Shown: one piece after another, positions 7,687-16,882 of the stretch | Numbering within the stretch: the first letter of the stretch is position 1 | Layout of the letters: each line of letters begins with the position of its first letter | Assembly: GCA_905339155.1 (NCBI GenBank) | Contig: CAJPFJ010000006.1 | Span: 29,441 to 93,440 of the forward strand | Direction: 5' to 3' | DNA length: 64,000 bases | Origin: Methanosarcinales archaeon | GTDB taxonomy: Archaea; Halobacteriota; Methanosarcinia; Methanosarcinales; Methanoperedenaceae | Notes under the pieces: model-generated | What the model was told of the DNA's origin: nothing | What the model saw: only the letters and a program-made list of their open reading frames with translations | Databases searched by the model: none | Program-made: the position numbers and the translations under genes

Positions 7687-8284
7687 TTTCTTCCCTCCTC
7701 AGGGAATCCAGCATTTCCTGTCCTCTTGCCAGCCATTCCGGTTTGAGTGTATCCTCTGAAGCTACAAAAAGAACATGGGTGTTTGAAAGCTCATGTTTTC
7801 GCACCCTGAATCCTTCGGGTATAATGCGAAGGGCTATCGCATCAATAAGCCGGTCAAGAACTTCCTGCTGCGGCTCTTCAATAACAAACTCACGAAGCAT
7901 ATCCAGGTCCTTTAAAGGGTCTGTTTTCACAATTATGATTTTCCTATCGAGTTGCTCAATTTTATCCTTACCGTATTTTGCCCAGAGTTTATTCAATAAT
8001 TTTATGGCAAACATTTCCTTTTCCAGTTCTATTTTCACCTCATCCTTGCCAAGAGCGCCCATGTCGACTTTGGCGAAATCCTTGATTTTTATTGACGGCG
8101 AACCGAGCCGAAGAAGAGCCGCAAAAATAAAAACAGGTTCAACCGGATCCATATACACCTTCAATCTTCCAATGACCCTTGAAAGTGACAGGTCAGAAAG
8201 CGTATCAAGTATGAGACTGCGTGTGGTCTTGGCCCCTGTTACATCCGGGCATTCCACGATAAATGTCTCAAGTTGTTCCATCAT
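7679..8284 (-). CDS. mmp17: Methanogenesis marker protein 17
   Basis: 201 residues; family start LETFIVECPDVTGAKTTRSLILDTLSDLSL and the conserved body SRVIGRLKVYMDPVEPVFIFA. Part of the MCR activation complex with McrC, Mmp7, Mmp3 and A2 in Methanococcus. It starts 6 bp after mmp15 and overlaps mmp7 by 8 bp. There are few cysteines (one near the N-terminus), so any cluster it touches is probably shared with partners. Confidence 0.9.
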   Translation of the reverse strand: MMEQLETFIVECPDVTGAKTTRSLILDTLSDLSLSRVIGRLKVYMDPVEPVFIFAALLRLGSPSIKIKDFAKVDMGALGKDEVKIELEKEMFAIKLLNKLWAKYGKDKIEQLDRKIIIVKTDPLKDLDMLREFVIEEPQQEVLDRLIDAIALRIIPEGFRVRKHELSNTHVLFVASEDTLKPEWLARGQEMLDSLRREENA

Positions 8285-8290
8285 ATCCTC

Positions 8291-9631
8291 TCATTTGTTA
8301 ATAAATCCGGATGCAAGCAGCGCCGCGCCAACCGCTCCGATATACTGGGCGTTGGGGGGAACTATTACTTTTACTTTTAGCAGTTCCTCAACGGCTTTGG
8401 GTAATCCTTCTATCAGGGATGTGCCGCCTACCATTATAACAGGTTCCTTCACATCTACTTCCTGTAACTGCTGCTCGAATAATTGCTCAGCAACACTGTG
8501 GCATGCTGCTGCAGCAACATCCTCCGGGGTGGACCCTCCCGCAAGTGAATTAACAAGGGACTGGATGCCGAACACAATGCAATAACTGTTCATTTTTACA
8601 TTCGAGGCTTTTCCCTTTAATGCAAGAGCGCCAAGCTCGGTGATGCTTACCCCAAGTCTTTTTGAAGTCATCTCAAGAAATCTTCCTGATGCTCCTGCAC
8701 AAATACCGCCCATAGTGAACATGCCCGGGATACCATCGGTAACCGATATCGCTTTATTATCCATGCCGCCGATATCAAGAACCGTAGCTACCCCTTTTTG
8801 CTTATCAGCAAGATAGACCGCACCTTTAGAGTTGACGGTGATCTCTTCCTGCATCAGGTCTGCTTTCATATGCTCACCAACAAGGAATCGCCCATATCCG
8901 GTCGTTCCAAGCGCCTGGATATCGCTTCTGGTGACTCCTGCTTCTTTCATCGCATTATTGAAGGCTTCCTCTGCGCTCTCAATCACTTTTATTGTTGGAA
9001 CCCATCCCTTTCCTATGATCTTATTGTCTTTCATTACAACTGCTTTTGTGGTCGTTGATCCTGAGTCAATGCCAGCAGTCAGGCCTGTTTGCTTTTCCCT
9101 TGCAAGAAGGCTCTTTCGCCTTGCTGTGGTGGTCAGGGCTTCCATTCTTGTAAGAAGTGTTGCTGCGGTTGTTCTTTCAGTAAATGAGTAGCTAATGACC
9201 GGGATACCTGTTTTATCATGGATATAACGGCGCACTTCGCTTCTTACAATGGCCGCTTCGGCGCACCTGAAACATGTTGCAACAAAAACAGCATCAACAT
9301 GCACTTTCCCGGTTACAATTGACTTGGCCCGCGCCATCATAAGCCGAAGGTCAGGACTTGCCACTTTTAGTCCGAATTCCTCTTCTATCGATTCAATATC
9401 GGTAATATCAACCTCGGGATAAACCATTATAGCATTGACCTGCTTTGCAGCTGAATCGATTTCATCCTGTATACCACTGTATTCTGCGCCGCATGAAAGC
9501 TGGGCTACCTTCACCAGATTTTCAGTTGCCGTTATTTTTTTTAAAACATGTCCGATACCTGGATCGATTTCTTTCTCTTCCCCGCATCCGGCGCATGAGG
9601 TCCCGCTTATATTATCATTTTGCTCGCTCAT
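8291..9631 (-). CDS. mmp15: Methanogenesis marker protein 15 (BadF/BadG/BcrA/BcrD-type ATPase)
   Basis: 446 residues. The C-terminal two-thirds is an ASKHA-fold activase: phosphate-1 motif [30 protein letters not shown], the [13 protein letters not shown] segment that carries the bridging Fe-S cysteine in this ATPase family, and an adenosine motif [16 protein letters not shown]. The N-terminal part adds [13 protein letters not shown] and CFRCAEA. Relatives drive low-potential electrons into dehydratases and benzoyl-CoA reductase, so a role in ATP-driven electron delivery for MCR or cofactor maturation is inferred; it was not listed among the core activation complex subunits I know of. Overlaps mmp5 by 4 bp (ATGA). 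Confidence 0.92.
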   Translation of the reverse strand: MSEQNDNISGTSCAGCGEEKEIDPGIGHVLKKITATENLVKVAQLSCGAEYSGIQDEIDSAAKQVNAIMVYPEVDITDIESIEEEFGLKVASPDLRLMMARAKSIVTGKVHVDAVFVATCFRCAEAAIVRSEVRRYIHDKTGIPVISYSFTERTTAATLLTRMEALTTTARRKSLLAREKQTGLTAGIDSGSTTTKAVVMKDNKIIGKGWVPTIKVIESAEEAFNNAMKEAGVTRSDIQALGTTGYGRFLVGEHMKADLMQEEITVNSKGAVYLADKQKGVATVLDIGGMDNKAISVTDGIPGMFTMGGICAGASGRFLEMTSKRLGVSITELGALALKGKASNVKMNSYCIVFGIQSLVNSLAGGSTPEDVAAAACHSVAEQLFEQQLQEVDVKEPVIMVGGTSLIEGLPKAVEELLKVKVIVPPNAQYIGAVGAALLASGFINK

Positions 9632-10080
9632 TTCTTTTCCTCCGCAGGTTTGAGTGATTTCAAGAATTCGGAAATTTTATAAACGAATAACTTTGCATCC
9701 TCTTCAGTGTTGGGATAATCCAATTTCAACATCGGGATTTTTTTACCCCTTAACAGGAAATTGATAAGTTCATTCGTCCTTGCGCATCCCATACAGCCAA
9801 ATGAAATAACCGGATCGTTAACAATTATTGCTGCTTCTGCTTTTGTGAGAAGAGGATCCAAAAGCGACATACGTCCCCTTACTCCTGCCGGAACTTCGAC
9901 AGCCGCATATTTTAATCCGAATTTAGGGTCTTCAGGAGTAATGTTCATGGGTGGAGAATCCAGTCCCTGGGTTCTGACTTTTTTCCCTATTTCCTGCATT
10001 ATCGCAAGTGGCTCATGACCGAATCGTTCAACCAGATCATAAAGAATAAGACTGTTTGTGGGATAAATAAAAACTTTCAT
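9628..10080 (-). CDS. mmp5: Methanogenesis marker protein 5
   Basis: 150 residues, function not established. Family features seen are the start [25 protein letters not shown], the central [24 protein letters not shown] and a cysteine motif [13 protein letters not shown] that looks like a metal or Fe-S ligand pair. Overlaps mmp6 by 4 bp upstream and mmp15 by 4 bp downstream, so it is made in step with them. A structural or cluster-carrying role in MCR activation is inference from context. Confidence 0.9.
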   Translation of the reverse strand: MKVFIYPTNSLILYDLVERFGHEPLAIMQEIGKKVRTQGLDSPPMNITPEDPKFGLKYAAVEVPAGVRGRMSLLDPLLTKAEAAIIVNDPVISFGCMGCARTNELINFLLRGKKIPMLKLDYPNTEEDAKLFVYKISEFLKSLKPAEEKK

Positions 10081-10505
10081 TTTGATACCTCTGTTTCTTT
10101 TATTATTGCGTTTAGTTTATCGATGTCAAGTTTTTTCGTTTTCTTTTTTGGGCCAGGGACCTCGCCTCTGTCAAGCGCTTTTAAAGCAGCTGCGATATGA
10201 GGCAATATCTTATCCTCAGTTTCAAGGTTGTGAAATCCTGGTCTTGCCCCCCCGCGCCTGGTAGCTCTGCAGCGAAAAGGTTCACCAGGTGCAAAGCCTC
10301 TTTCTTTTATGAAAATACCGTATGGGTCTAATTTGCGAATGTTTGCAAGAAGCGGATCCAGTATCGCGCGTTCACCTGAAACCATAATACCAAAACAAGT
10401 TTCCTTTACCATGATATCATCTTTTGTTTCATAAAGCTTCATAGCAACATCGCTTGGGAGTAATTTTGATGAATTTATCACGATCATTTTAGTTATTTTT
10501 TCCAT
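10077..10505 (-). CDS. mmp6: Methanogenesis marker protein 6
   Basis: 142 residues; family start MIVINSSKLLPSDVAMKLYE after a 6-residue lead, then GIMVSGERAILDPLLANIRKLDPYGIFIKERGFAPGEPFRCRA and a basic Lys-rich tail (KKKTKKLDIDK). Function is unknown; it is encoded next to mmp3 in most MCR-bearing genomes. Its ATG overlaps the mmp3 stop as TAATG. An in-frame second Met six codons downstream is an alternative start. Confidence 0.9.
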   Translation of the reverse strand: MEKITKMIVINSSKLLPSDVAMKLYETKDDIMVKETCFGIMVSGERAILDPLLANIRKLDPYGIFIKERGFAPGEPFRCRATRRGGARPGFHNLETEDKILPHIAAALKALDRGEVPGPKKKTKKLDIDKLNAIIKETEVSK

Positions 10506-12022
10506 TATTGGACCTCCCTTATGTAAATTATATCGTCTGTCTTCATACCTTTAAGGCGCTCAGGTTCCAGAACTTTTCCTATAATGTTCGTGCATTCGAA
10601 TTTCTCACCAGTGGGTCCGTATTTATCATCATCGATAAGTTTTACACCTACCATACCATATCGTTTTGCAGCCTGGTTGGTGATGCCGATCTCTCCCGCT
10701 TTTACCTTACCTTTAGGTGTATTCTCGGGATTTATTTCTTTATATGCCTCTGCCTCCTTTTCTGACCTTAATAGGAAAGTATTTTCATAGGTATATATTA
10801 TGGGCAAGGGGCCCAATGGCCTGTCCTTGAGACGCAGGGAATGCCTGAAGAAATCAAGAGTTATAGGTGCAAGATCATCGTAAAACTTTACATTGATTAT
10901 TTTATCCGATTTTACTCCGAGAGCTGTGACTCCCCCGTCTGCGATAATCCCTATTGTTGTGTCCGGTTCCTGTTCTACAATAATAGCATCATCACCTGTA
11001 TAGCCTCTCCTTTCAAGTTTTAATCCACGGGCGTTCAATACTTTTTCAGCATCCACAAAATTCATACCCTGCACCATGACCCTCTCAGGATTTGCAATCA
11101 CAGCAAGATTACTATTCAAAGGAGCTATTTTAATAAGTTCGATGCCATGGGAAACATGCCCTACAACGCTATGTACAGGGCTTGAAGTCCTGTCTTCTTT
11201 ATAGATATACATACGTCCGTTGCCCTGTCCGTCAGTCCTTACCACAACTGATCCTTCAGAACGGGCATCCCAGTGTTCGTATATACATCCTTCTCCCTGG
11301 AGTGCATTATCGGAAACGAATGAATTTGAGAATGTACCCACATGAAATGTTTTTCTTCTTATCAATGCAAGGAAATGCTCTGCTCCCTCAGGGGATTCAT
11401 TAATTAGATCGACATTAAAATAGGTATAGATCTTCATTCCATCTTCAAGTGGCGTATTCAAGTCCTGTGTGGTTATTTTGTTCAGGAGTGTTTCCCATTT
11501 TATTATAGGTTCAATTTTTAATAAAGTATCGCCCTGCTTAAGGTTTGCTATGACATTTTTACCGGTTATCACCTTTCCAAGAACCGTTCCTTTCGGACCT
11601 CCATAATCTGAAATATGTTTATCTTTTGCGATCATAAGGTAAGAATTTTTTGGATCATAGCCACCTGTTCCGATAAAAACATCATAGCGATTATATTTTT
11701 GCTCAGCCCTTTCCACAGTAATATCTGTTTCAAATGGGCCAAAAGCAATTGCATATCGTGATTCCCAGTGTGCATTTATATCTGTAAAAAAATGAGAGAA
11801 TTTTGTCCACAACGTGGAATCTCCAAAAAGCTCTATTTTTAATTCGCCTTTTGTTGTGAGAATCTTATATTCAGATGTTGCTTCCTCCTTTTTGCCGGCA
11901 GTTTTCAGGATGCCTATTGTTGTTTCCGGAATATAGAACGCTTTTGCAGTTTCTATGGCATCTTTCAGGAGCAGGTTATCCTTTATATCTAATTTTTGCC
12001 CATTAATCTCTATTGAGATCAC
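10505..12022 (-). CDS. mmp3: Methanogenesis marker protein 3 (cyclophilin-like fold)
   Basis: 505 residues, standard for the family. It begins with a ubiquitin-like segment (MISIEINGQKLDIKDNLLLKDAIE) and contains a cyclophilin-type peptidyl-prolyl isomerase-like body (FGPFETDITVERA, GGPKGTVLGKVITG), with cysteines at GEGCIYEHW and FECTNIIGKVLEPERL near the end. Mmp3 co-purifies with the MCR activation complex in Methanococcus and is thought to help position Fe-S clusters towards F430. The gap to atwA is 28 bp and it overlaps mmp6 by one base. Confidence 0.93.
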   Translation of the reverse strand: MISIEINGQKLDIKDNLLLKDAIETAKAFYIPETTIGILKTAGKKEEATSEYKILTTKGELKIELFGDSTLWTKFSHFFTDINAHWESRYAIAFGPFETDITVERAEQKYNRYDVFIGTGGYDPKNSYLMIAKDKHISDYGGPKGTVLGKVITGKNVIANLKQGDTLLKIEPIIKWETLLNKITTQDLNTPLEDGMKIYTYFNVDLINESPEGAEHFLALIRRKTFHVGTFSNSFVSDNALQGEGCIYEHWDARSEGSVVVRTDGQGNGRMYIYKEDRTSSPVHSVVGHVSHGIELIKIAPLNSNLAVIANPERVMVQGMNFVDAEKVLNARGLKLERRGYTGDDAIIVEQEPDTTIGIIADGGVTALGVKSDKIINVKFYDDLAPITLDFFRHSLRLKDRPLGPLPIIYTYENTFLLRSEKEAEAYKEINPENTPKGKVKAGEIGITNQAAKRYGMVGVKLIDDDKYGPTGEKFECTNIIGKVLEPERLKGMKTDDIIYIREVQ

Positions 12023-12050
12023 TTATCCTCCGGCTGTTGATAATAATAAT

Positions 12051-13679
12051 CTATTTTAATTCTTTAGCTATCCCTTGAAGCGCATCTTCACGTTCTTTAC
12101 TGGAAAGTTTTGACAAAACATCGCCCGTTTCACCTATGTCAACGATCTTGCCAAGACGCATTAAAGCAGCCCTGTCGCATACTTCGGCCACAAAATCCAT
12201 GTCGTGGGATACTATCACAAAAGTTTCTCCCATTTCTTTCCTGGCATTCAGGATAGATTTTGAAACTTCAATTTTGGTGACAGGATCCATTGTTCCGGTT
12301 GGTTCATCAAAAACAAGGATTCTTGGCTCTTTGATGAGTACCTGTGCCATTGCAACCCTGTGCCTTTCCCCTTCACTCAATTCATCCGGCATCTTGGTAA
12401 GAATTTCTCTTGCCTTTTGTTCCGTGAAACCCGATGTCATTAATGTATGGATCGCTTTTCTCTCTGCCAATTCGAACGGCAGGTCAAGACCGATAGACTC
12501 AGTCAGGTTATCGATAACATTCCTGTGTGGATAAAGACTGTATTCCTGGTGCAGTACGCCAATATATTTTGTGGCGCGTCCTTTCTTGTCAGACCCAAGC
12601 TGTGTAAGGTCGATCCACTCATCTCCTATTCTAACATCAATGGAACCGGAAGTTGGCCTTAATAACCCGGAAATTATCTTTGATGTTGTGGTTTTTCCTG
12701 CCCCGCTGACCCCGATTATCCCGAATATTTCACCTTCATTGATATCAAAACTTATATCATTGACCGCCCTGACTATACCCCTGTCCATGGAAAAATAGGT
12801 CATCTGGAGGTTGCGTCCCCTGATAATTGTCTCTCCGATATTAACTTCCTCCTGTTCGCCAACTGTTCCAACTTCTTTCATAAATTCAGCCGCGATTTCA
12901 GAAGGTTTTCCTATCATTATGATTTTTCCGTCATCAAGCCATAATGCCCTGTGTGAAACCTCTTCAATTACTTTTGGCCAGTGGGATGTGATGATGAGTG
13001 ACATATTAAAATTCTTTGTTGCATTTATTATGCTTTCGTGCACAAGTTCGGCAGTCTTCGGATCAAGAGTGCCCGTCGGTTCATCTGCGAGCAATAGTAG
13101 AGGGCTTTTGACAAGCTGCCTTGCCAGTACGACGCGTTGTTTTTCACCGCCTGAGAGTTCCCTTGCAATATGCATCATCCTGTTGGAAAGATTCACCTGC
13201 TCAAGCAGGTCCGCAGCCTTATGAATAGCATTTGGCCCCATCTGGTCAATTTCCTGCAGGGCATTCATGACATTTACGATAACCCTTTCATCTCCATATA
13301 ATGCAAAGGTTCTCTGGAGCATGATAGCGATCCTTCTGGTTATGTCTCTTCGCAGCGGATCGTGCAATGGCAATGTTACGAAATCCGCATCAAGTTTCCC
13401 AAAAGTGGCATTGCATTTAGGACAGGGAGTTCCAATCTTACTTGGTTTTTCTATGGATCCACATTTTGTGCATTGGGCGAGATGATATATCACGCTTCCT
13501 GAAATGTCATCAAATTTTTCCACACCTCGCAGGACATGCATAAAGATTGACTTTCCTGCACTGCTTTTTCCTAAGATTCCAAGAATTTCTCCTTCGTTAA
13601 TATCAAGATTTATATCTTTGAGAACATCGATTCCGTCAAAACCAACACGAAGATTTTTAATTTCGATAAATAGCGTCAT
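12051..13679 (-). CDS. atwA: MCR activation component A2 (double ABC-type ATPase)
   Basis: 542 residues with two ABC ATPase domains and no membrane part. Domain 1 (about 1-260): Walker A GKSSAGKS, signature LSGGEKQR, Walker B LLLADEPTG. A zinc-finger-like insert CTKCGSIEKPSKIGTPCPKC lies in domain 1, as expected for A2. Domain 2 (about 285-542): Walker A GVSGAGKT, signature LSEGERHR, Walker B ILVFDEPTG. A2 supplies ATP hydrolysis for reductive activation of MCR. It is first in the run of genes down to 4726. Its leader carries a perfect inverted repeat next to the Shine-Dalgarno GGAG (13691-13688), 8 nt before ATG 13679. Confidence 0.95.
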   Translation of the reverse strand: MTLFIEIKNLRVGFDGIDVLKDINLDINEGEILGILGKSSAGKSIFMHVLRGVEKFDDISGSVIYHLAQCTKCGSIEKPSKIGTPCPKCNATFGKLDADFVTLPLHDPLRRDITRRIAIMLQRTFALYGDERVIVNVMNALQEIDQMGPNAIHKAADLLEQVNLSNRMMHIARELSGGEKQRVVLARQLVKSPLLLLADEPTGTLDPKTAELVHESIINATKNFNMSLIITSHWPKVIEEVSHRALWLDDGKIIMIGKPSEIAAEFMKEVGTVGEQEEVNIGETIIRGRNLQMTYFSMDRGIVRAVNDISFDINEGEIFGIIGVSGAGKTTTSKIISGLLRPTSGSIDVRIGDEWIDLTQLGSDKKGRATKYIGVLHQEYSLYPHRNVIDNLTESIGLDLPFELAERKAIHTLMTSGFTEQKAREILTKMPDELSEGERHRVAMAQVLIKEPRILVFDEPTGTMDPVTKIEVSKSILNARKEMGETFVIVSHDMDFVAEVCDRAALMRLGKIVDIGETGDVLSKLSSKEREDALQGIAKELK

Positions 13680-13760
13680 ATGTCATTCTCCCGGATTAAT
13701 TATTTGGATAATTAATCCGCTTCACTATAAGTTTTTTGCTTTTAATCATGCTTTATAACG
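13680..13760 (-). promoter_or_regulatory. Promoter and leader of the MCR activation operon with perfect inverted repeat
   Basis: Reading on the minus strand: a TATA-like TTATAAA at 13758-13752, then a perfect 12-bp inverted repeat CGGATTAATTAT-nnnn-ATAATTAATCCG at 13719-13692 with a 4-nt centre, then GGAG at 13691-13688 and ATG 13679. If transcription starts about 25 nt after the TATA box (near 13729), the repeat falls in the 5' leader and would form a hairpin touching the Shine-Dalgarno; on DNA it could be an operator blocking early elongation. A second TATA-like element near 13733-13724 would put the start inside the repeat. Confidence 0.6.
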
Positions 13761-13896
13761 TGAGATTCTGAATAGCTGATGCTGTACATAAATATAACGA
13801 TAATACATTACAGTATTAATCATATAAGAGTGTAATATTGATCTCCATACAAATTCTTTATATCCATTCTATCCATAAAGGGCGTGAGGAATTCAA

Positions 13897-14745
13897 TTGA
13901 ATATTATCGCAGGTCCGGCGTCCCAGTTGCTTGCAGGAAGAGTCACAGAAGTATTAAAAGCAAATCTTCTTATCAGTGAATTCAGGAAATTTCCTGATGG
14001 CGAACTATATACACGGGTTGTTGATGATATCGGATCAGTTGTCACAATTATCCAGAGCACGGTTACCGATTCCGATTTCATAGCCCTCCTCCAGTTGATC
14101 GATGCATGCAGTGATGCATCCAGGGTAAATGTTGTAATTCCTTATATGGGGTATGCGCGACAGGACAAAAAATTCAAAGCGGGGGAGGCCATAAGCGCCC
14201 GCGCCCTTGCAAGAACAATAAAGGCTGACAATGTTTATACGATCAACATCCATGATACCAGTATTCTTGATTATTTTGATGCAAAAACAATTGATCTTGA
14301 CGCCACCCCGATGATAGGGAAATACATAAAAAATATGAAATTCATTAATCCTCTTATCATTGCGCCTGATGACGGGGCTATCAATATTGCAAAAAGCGCT
14401 TCTTCTGACCTTGGTATTGATTATGATTATCTTGAAAAGACAAGACTAAGCGGTGAGGCTGTATTGATACAACCAAAGAATGTTAATGTAAAAGGAAGGG
14501 ATGTTATTATTATTGATGATATTATTTCAACCGGTGGGACAATAGCAGAAACGATATCATTATTGAGGAAGCAGGGGGCTCATGAAGTATTTGCAGCCTG
14601 TGTACACCCTGTACTTTCAAGTAATGCTATTCTTAAAATATTTAAGGCAGGGGTAAAAGGGATCATAGCAACCGATACCATTGATAAGGGCGTAAGTGTT
14701 GTGAGCGTGGCCCCCGTTATAGCTTCTGTGATTGGAAATATTTGA
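13897..14745 (+). CDS. prs: Ribose-phosphate pyrophosphokinase (PRPP synthase)
   Basis: 282 residues; makes PRPP from ribose 5-phosphate and ATP for nucleotide, His and Trp synthesis. Visible: FRKFPDGELYTRV, the ATP loop YMGYARQDKKF, and the PRPP-binding motif VIIIDDIISTGGT. The size and lack of an extra flexible part fit archaeal class III enzymes. The start is TTG 13897, chosen because GTGAGG at 13884-13889 is a good Shine-Dalgarno 7 nt upstream and the frame begins with the conserved core; a TATA-like TTTATAT lies at 13857-13863. Divergent from atwA. Confidence 0.95.
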   Translation: MNIIAGPASQLLAGRVTEVLKANLLISEFRKFPDGELYTRVVDDIGSVVTIIQSTVTDSDFIALLQLIDACSDASRVNVVIPYMGYARQDKKFKAGEAISARALARTIKADNVYTINIHDTSILDYFDAKTIDLDATPMIGKYIKNMKFINPLIIAPDDGAINIAKSASSDLGIDYDYLEKTRLSGEAVLIQPKNVNVKGRDVIIIDDIISTGGTIAETISLLRKQGAHEVFAACVHPVLSSNAILKIFKAGVKGIIATDTIDKGVSVVSVAPVIASVIGNI

Positions 14746-14822
14746 GAATACAACAATTAAACGCCATCAGCCAAAATATTTATAATTCCAAACTCCAACT
14801 TTAGCATTGAGGTCATAATATT

Positions 14823-15764
14823 ATGAAAAAAATAATAGTAACAGGAGGAGCGGGTTTCATCGGAAGCCATGTAGTAGACAAATTGCTTTCAGGTGAAAAT
14901 GAAGTTACAGTTATTGATAACCTGAGTTCCGGGAAAATGGAGTTTCTTGAACACCATATTCCTGAAAAAAATCTCAAATTCGTTAAACTCGATATGCTCG
15001 AACTTGAAAAACTAACTCACACTATCAAAGGCGCAGATTTTATATATCATCTTGCGGCAAATCCGGATGTACGCCTTGGGGCTGAAAATACCAGGGTCCA
15101 CCTTGAGCAGAATATAATCGTCACATATAACCTGCTTGAAGCGATGCGGATGAACCGGCAGCAAAATATTGTTTTCACTTCCACATCCACAGTATATGGC
15201 GAGGCTTCAATTATACCCACGCCTGAAAATTATGGGCCGCTTATCCCGATATCATTATATGGCGCTTCAAAACTTGCCTGTGAAGCCCTCATCACTTCAT
15301 ATTGCCATACATTTGATATGAGATCCTGGATATTCCGTTTTGCAAATATCGTGGGCGAGCGGGGAACCCATGGGATAATTGTAGATTTCATTAACAAGCT
15401 CAGGAAGAATCCCGGAACTCTTGAGATACTTGGCGATGGGCAGCAGCGAAAATCTTATATCCATGTTTCTGATTGTGTAGAGGCTATTTTATTTGTAGTA
15501 GAGAACAGCCATGAAATGGTAAATATATTCAATATCGGTTCAAATGATACAATAGATTCAACCGGGATTGGCGAGTTGATCGTTAAAGAAATGGGATTAA
15601 AAGATGTTATATTCACATATACAGGCGGAAAGCGCGGCTGGAAAGGAGATGTGCCAAAAATGCTTCTTTCTATCGAGAAATTGCAGCAGCTGGGCTGGAA
15701 ACCCATCCACAATTCAAAAAGCAGCGTAAGCGCCGCGACAAGAAGTACATTAGGAAAAATATAA
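14823..15764 (+). CDS. NAD-dependent NDP-sugar epimerase/dehydratase (GalE-like)
   Basis: 313-residue extended short-chain dehydrogenase. NAD motif GGAGFIGSHVVDKL at the N-terminus, catalytic SxnYxxxK triad as TSTSTVYGE and YGASKLACE, and substrate segment FRFANIVGERGTHG. It interconverts or dehydrates nucleotide sugars, probably UDP-glucose/UDP-galactose type, for glycans or glycoproteins; exact substrate unresolved. The tail (NSKSSVSAATRSTLGKI) is shorter and more polar than in classical GalE. Its stop overlaps the NMD3 ATG (TAATG), an unexpected coupling of sugar and ribosome-related genes. A TATA-like AAATATTTATAA lies at about 14775. Confidence 0.87.
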   Translation: MKKIIVTGGAGFIGSHVVDKLLSGENEVTVIDNLSSGKMEFLEHHIPEKNLKFVKLDMLELEKLTHTIKGADFIYHLAANPDVRLGAENTRVHLEQNIIVTYNLLEAMRMNRQQNIVFTSTSTVYGEASIIPTPENYGPLIPISLYGASKLACEALITSYCHTFDMRSWIFRFANIVGERGTHGIIVDFINKLRKNPGTLEILGDGQQRKSYIHVSDCVEAILFVVENSHEMVNIFNIGSNDTIDSTGIGELIVKEMGLKDVIFTYTGGKRGWKGDVPKMLLSIEKLQQLGWKPIHNSKSSVSAATRSTLGKI

Positions 15765-16804
15765 TGGTAAGCTTATTCTGTCCGAAATGCGGTAAAGATT
15801 CGAATATTTTTTTTGAAAACATATGCCTGGAGTGCTTCACGGGAAACAGGACTTTGATCGATTGCCCCGCAGTTCTTTATTCACGCATATGCCGGACTTG
15901 CGGTTCGGTGTTCAAGAAAGGAAGATGGTCATCAAGGGAAGATGAGGAAAAGACGGTCCGGGAATGTGTAAATGAGTCGCTAAAGATAGATAATGACGCT
16001 GATGACTTGAAATTGACAATAACACCAAAGTTTCTTGATTACTCAAGATACAGGGTTCATGTAGATGCAAGCGCTAAAATCAAGGATGCTCCGATTGAAT
16101 CTTCGCTTGATACGGAAATGAGGATCAGCTGGGAGACCTGCGATACATGCAGCAGGATATCGGGGGGTTATTTTGAGGGCATTGTCCAGGTACGCGCGGA
16201 TAAACGCCTCCCAACGAGTGAAGAACTCAAAAAATCAACTATGATCGCACAGGATGTTGCAGGGCGCTCGCGGGAAAAGGGCGACAGGCTTGCATTTATT
16301 TCACAAACTCTTGATCTTGAAGAGGGTATTGATTTTTATGTGGGCTCAATGAAGCTTGGAAAGCAGATATGCAGGGCGATCATTGAAGTTTTCGGGGGAA
16401 AATTCCTGGAATATCCCAAACTTGTGGGACAGAAGAACGGAGTAGACCTTTATCGAATCACGTTTGCTCTTCGCCTCCCGGAATTCGTCAGGGGAGATAT
16501 AATAACCGTGGGTGAGAAGGTTATTGAAGTCCAGAACTGCGGAAAGCACATCAGCGGCATAGACCTTGAAACCGGAAAAAGGTTCATGGAAAATTTCAAT
16601 GATTTGATAGACGTAAAGAAATTAAGCAGGAAACTGGATGCAATTCCCGCAGTGCTCGTTGCGGACGAAGGGAGAACTATACAGGTCCTGGACCCTGAAA
16701 CTTATGAGTCGGTCACAATTAAAAGGCCGGAATTCCTGAGCGCAGAGCCTGGAAATGAGGTCAATATCGTTAAAACTGCAAAGGGGATTTATGTGGTGCC
16801 CTGA
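15764..16804 (+). CDS. NMD3-family protein
   Basis: 346 residues related to eukaryotic NMD3, the 60S export adaptor; in archaea it presumably acts in large-subunit assembly. Zinc-binding cysteine pairs are clear: CPKCG and CLECF at the N-terminus, CRTCGSVFKKGRW, then CDTCSRISGGYFEGIVQVRA. The C-terminal half holds eIF5A/SH3-like segments (ITVGEKVIEVQNCG...). No nuclear export tail, as expected for archaea. It is followed by a strong GC hairpin (16849-16865) and a convergent gene. Confidence 0.9.
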   Translation: MVSLFCPKCGKDSNIFFENICLECFTGNRTLIDCPAVLYSRICRTCGSVFKKGRWSSREDEEKTVRECVNESLKIDNDADDLKLTITPKFLDYSRYRVHVDASAKIKDAPIESSLDTEMRISWETCDTCSRISGGYFEGIVQVRADKRLPTSEELKKSTMIAQDVAGRSREKGDRLAFISQTLDLEEGIDFYVGSMKLGKQICRAIIEVFGGKFLEYPKLVGQKNGVDLYRITFALRLPEFVRGDIITVGEKVIEVQNCGKHISGIDLETGKRFMENFNDLIDVKKLSRKLDAIPAVLVADEGRTIQVLDPETYESVTIKRPEFLSAEPGNEVNIVKTAKGIYVVP

Positions 16805-16848
16805 TTATCACAATCATTCAGACAAACAAGTCCAAGAAAAAAGTATCC

Positions 16849-16865
16849 CGCCGCCTGAGGCGGCG
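16849..16865. terminator. GC-rich hairpin between convergent genes
   Basis: Perfect 7-bp stem CGCCGCC-tga-GGCGGCG in the 78-bp gap between the stops of NMD3 (+) and the multi-domain cytochrome (-). Position suggests a bidirectional end-of-transcription or RNA-stabilising structure. No long T run follows on the plus strand, so termination is inferred from position only. Confidence 0.45.
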
Positions 16866-16882
16866 CGGAGTTTAAATTAATC

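Noticed and set aside
7653..8585. 310-codon open frame on the plus strand
   Set aside because: It is the antisense of mmp17 and mmp15, very Ser-rich, with no family features; a shadow of real genes.
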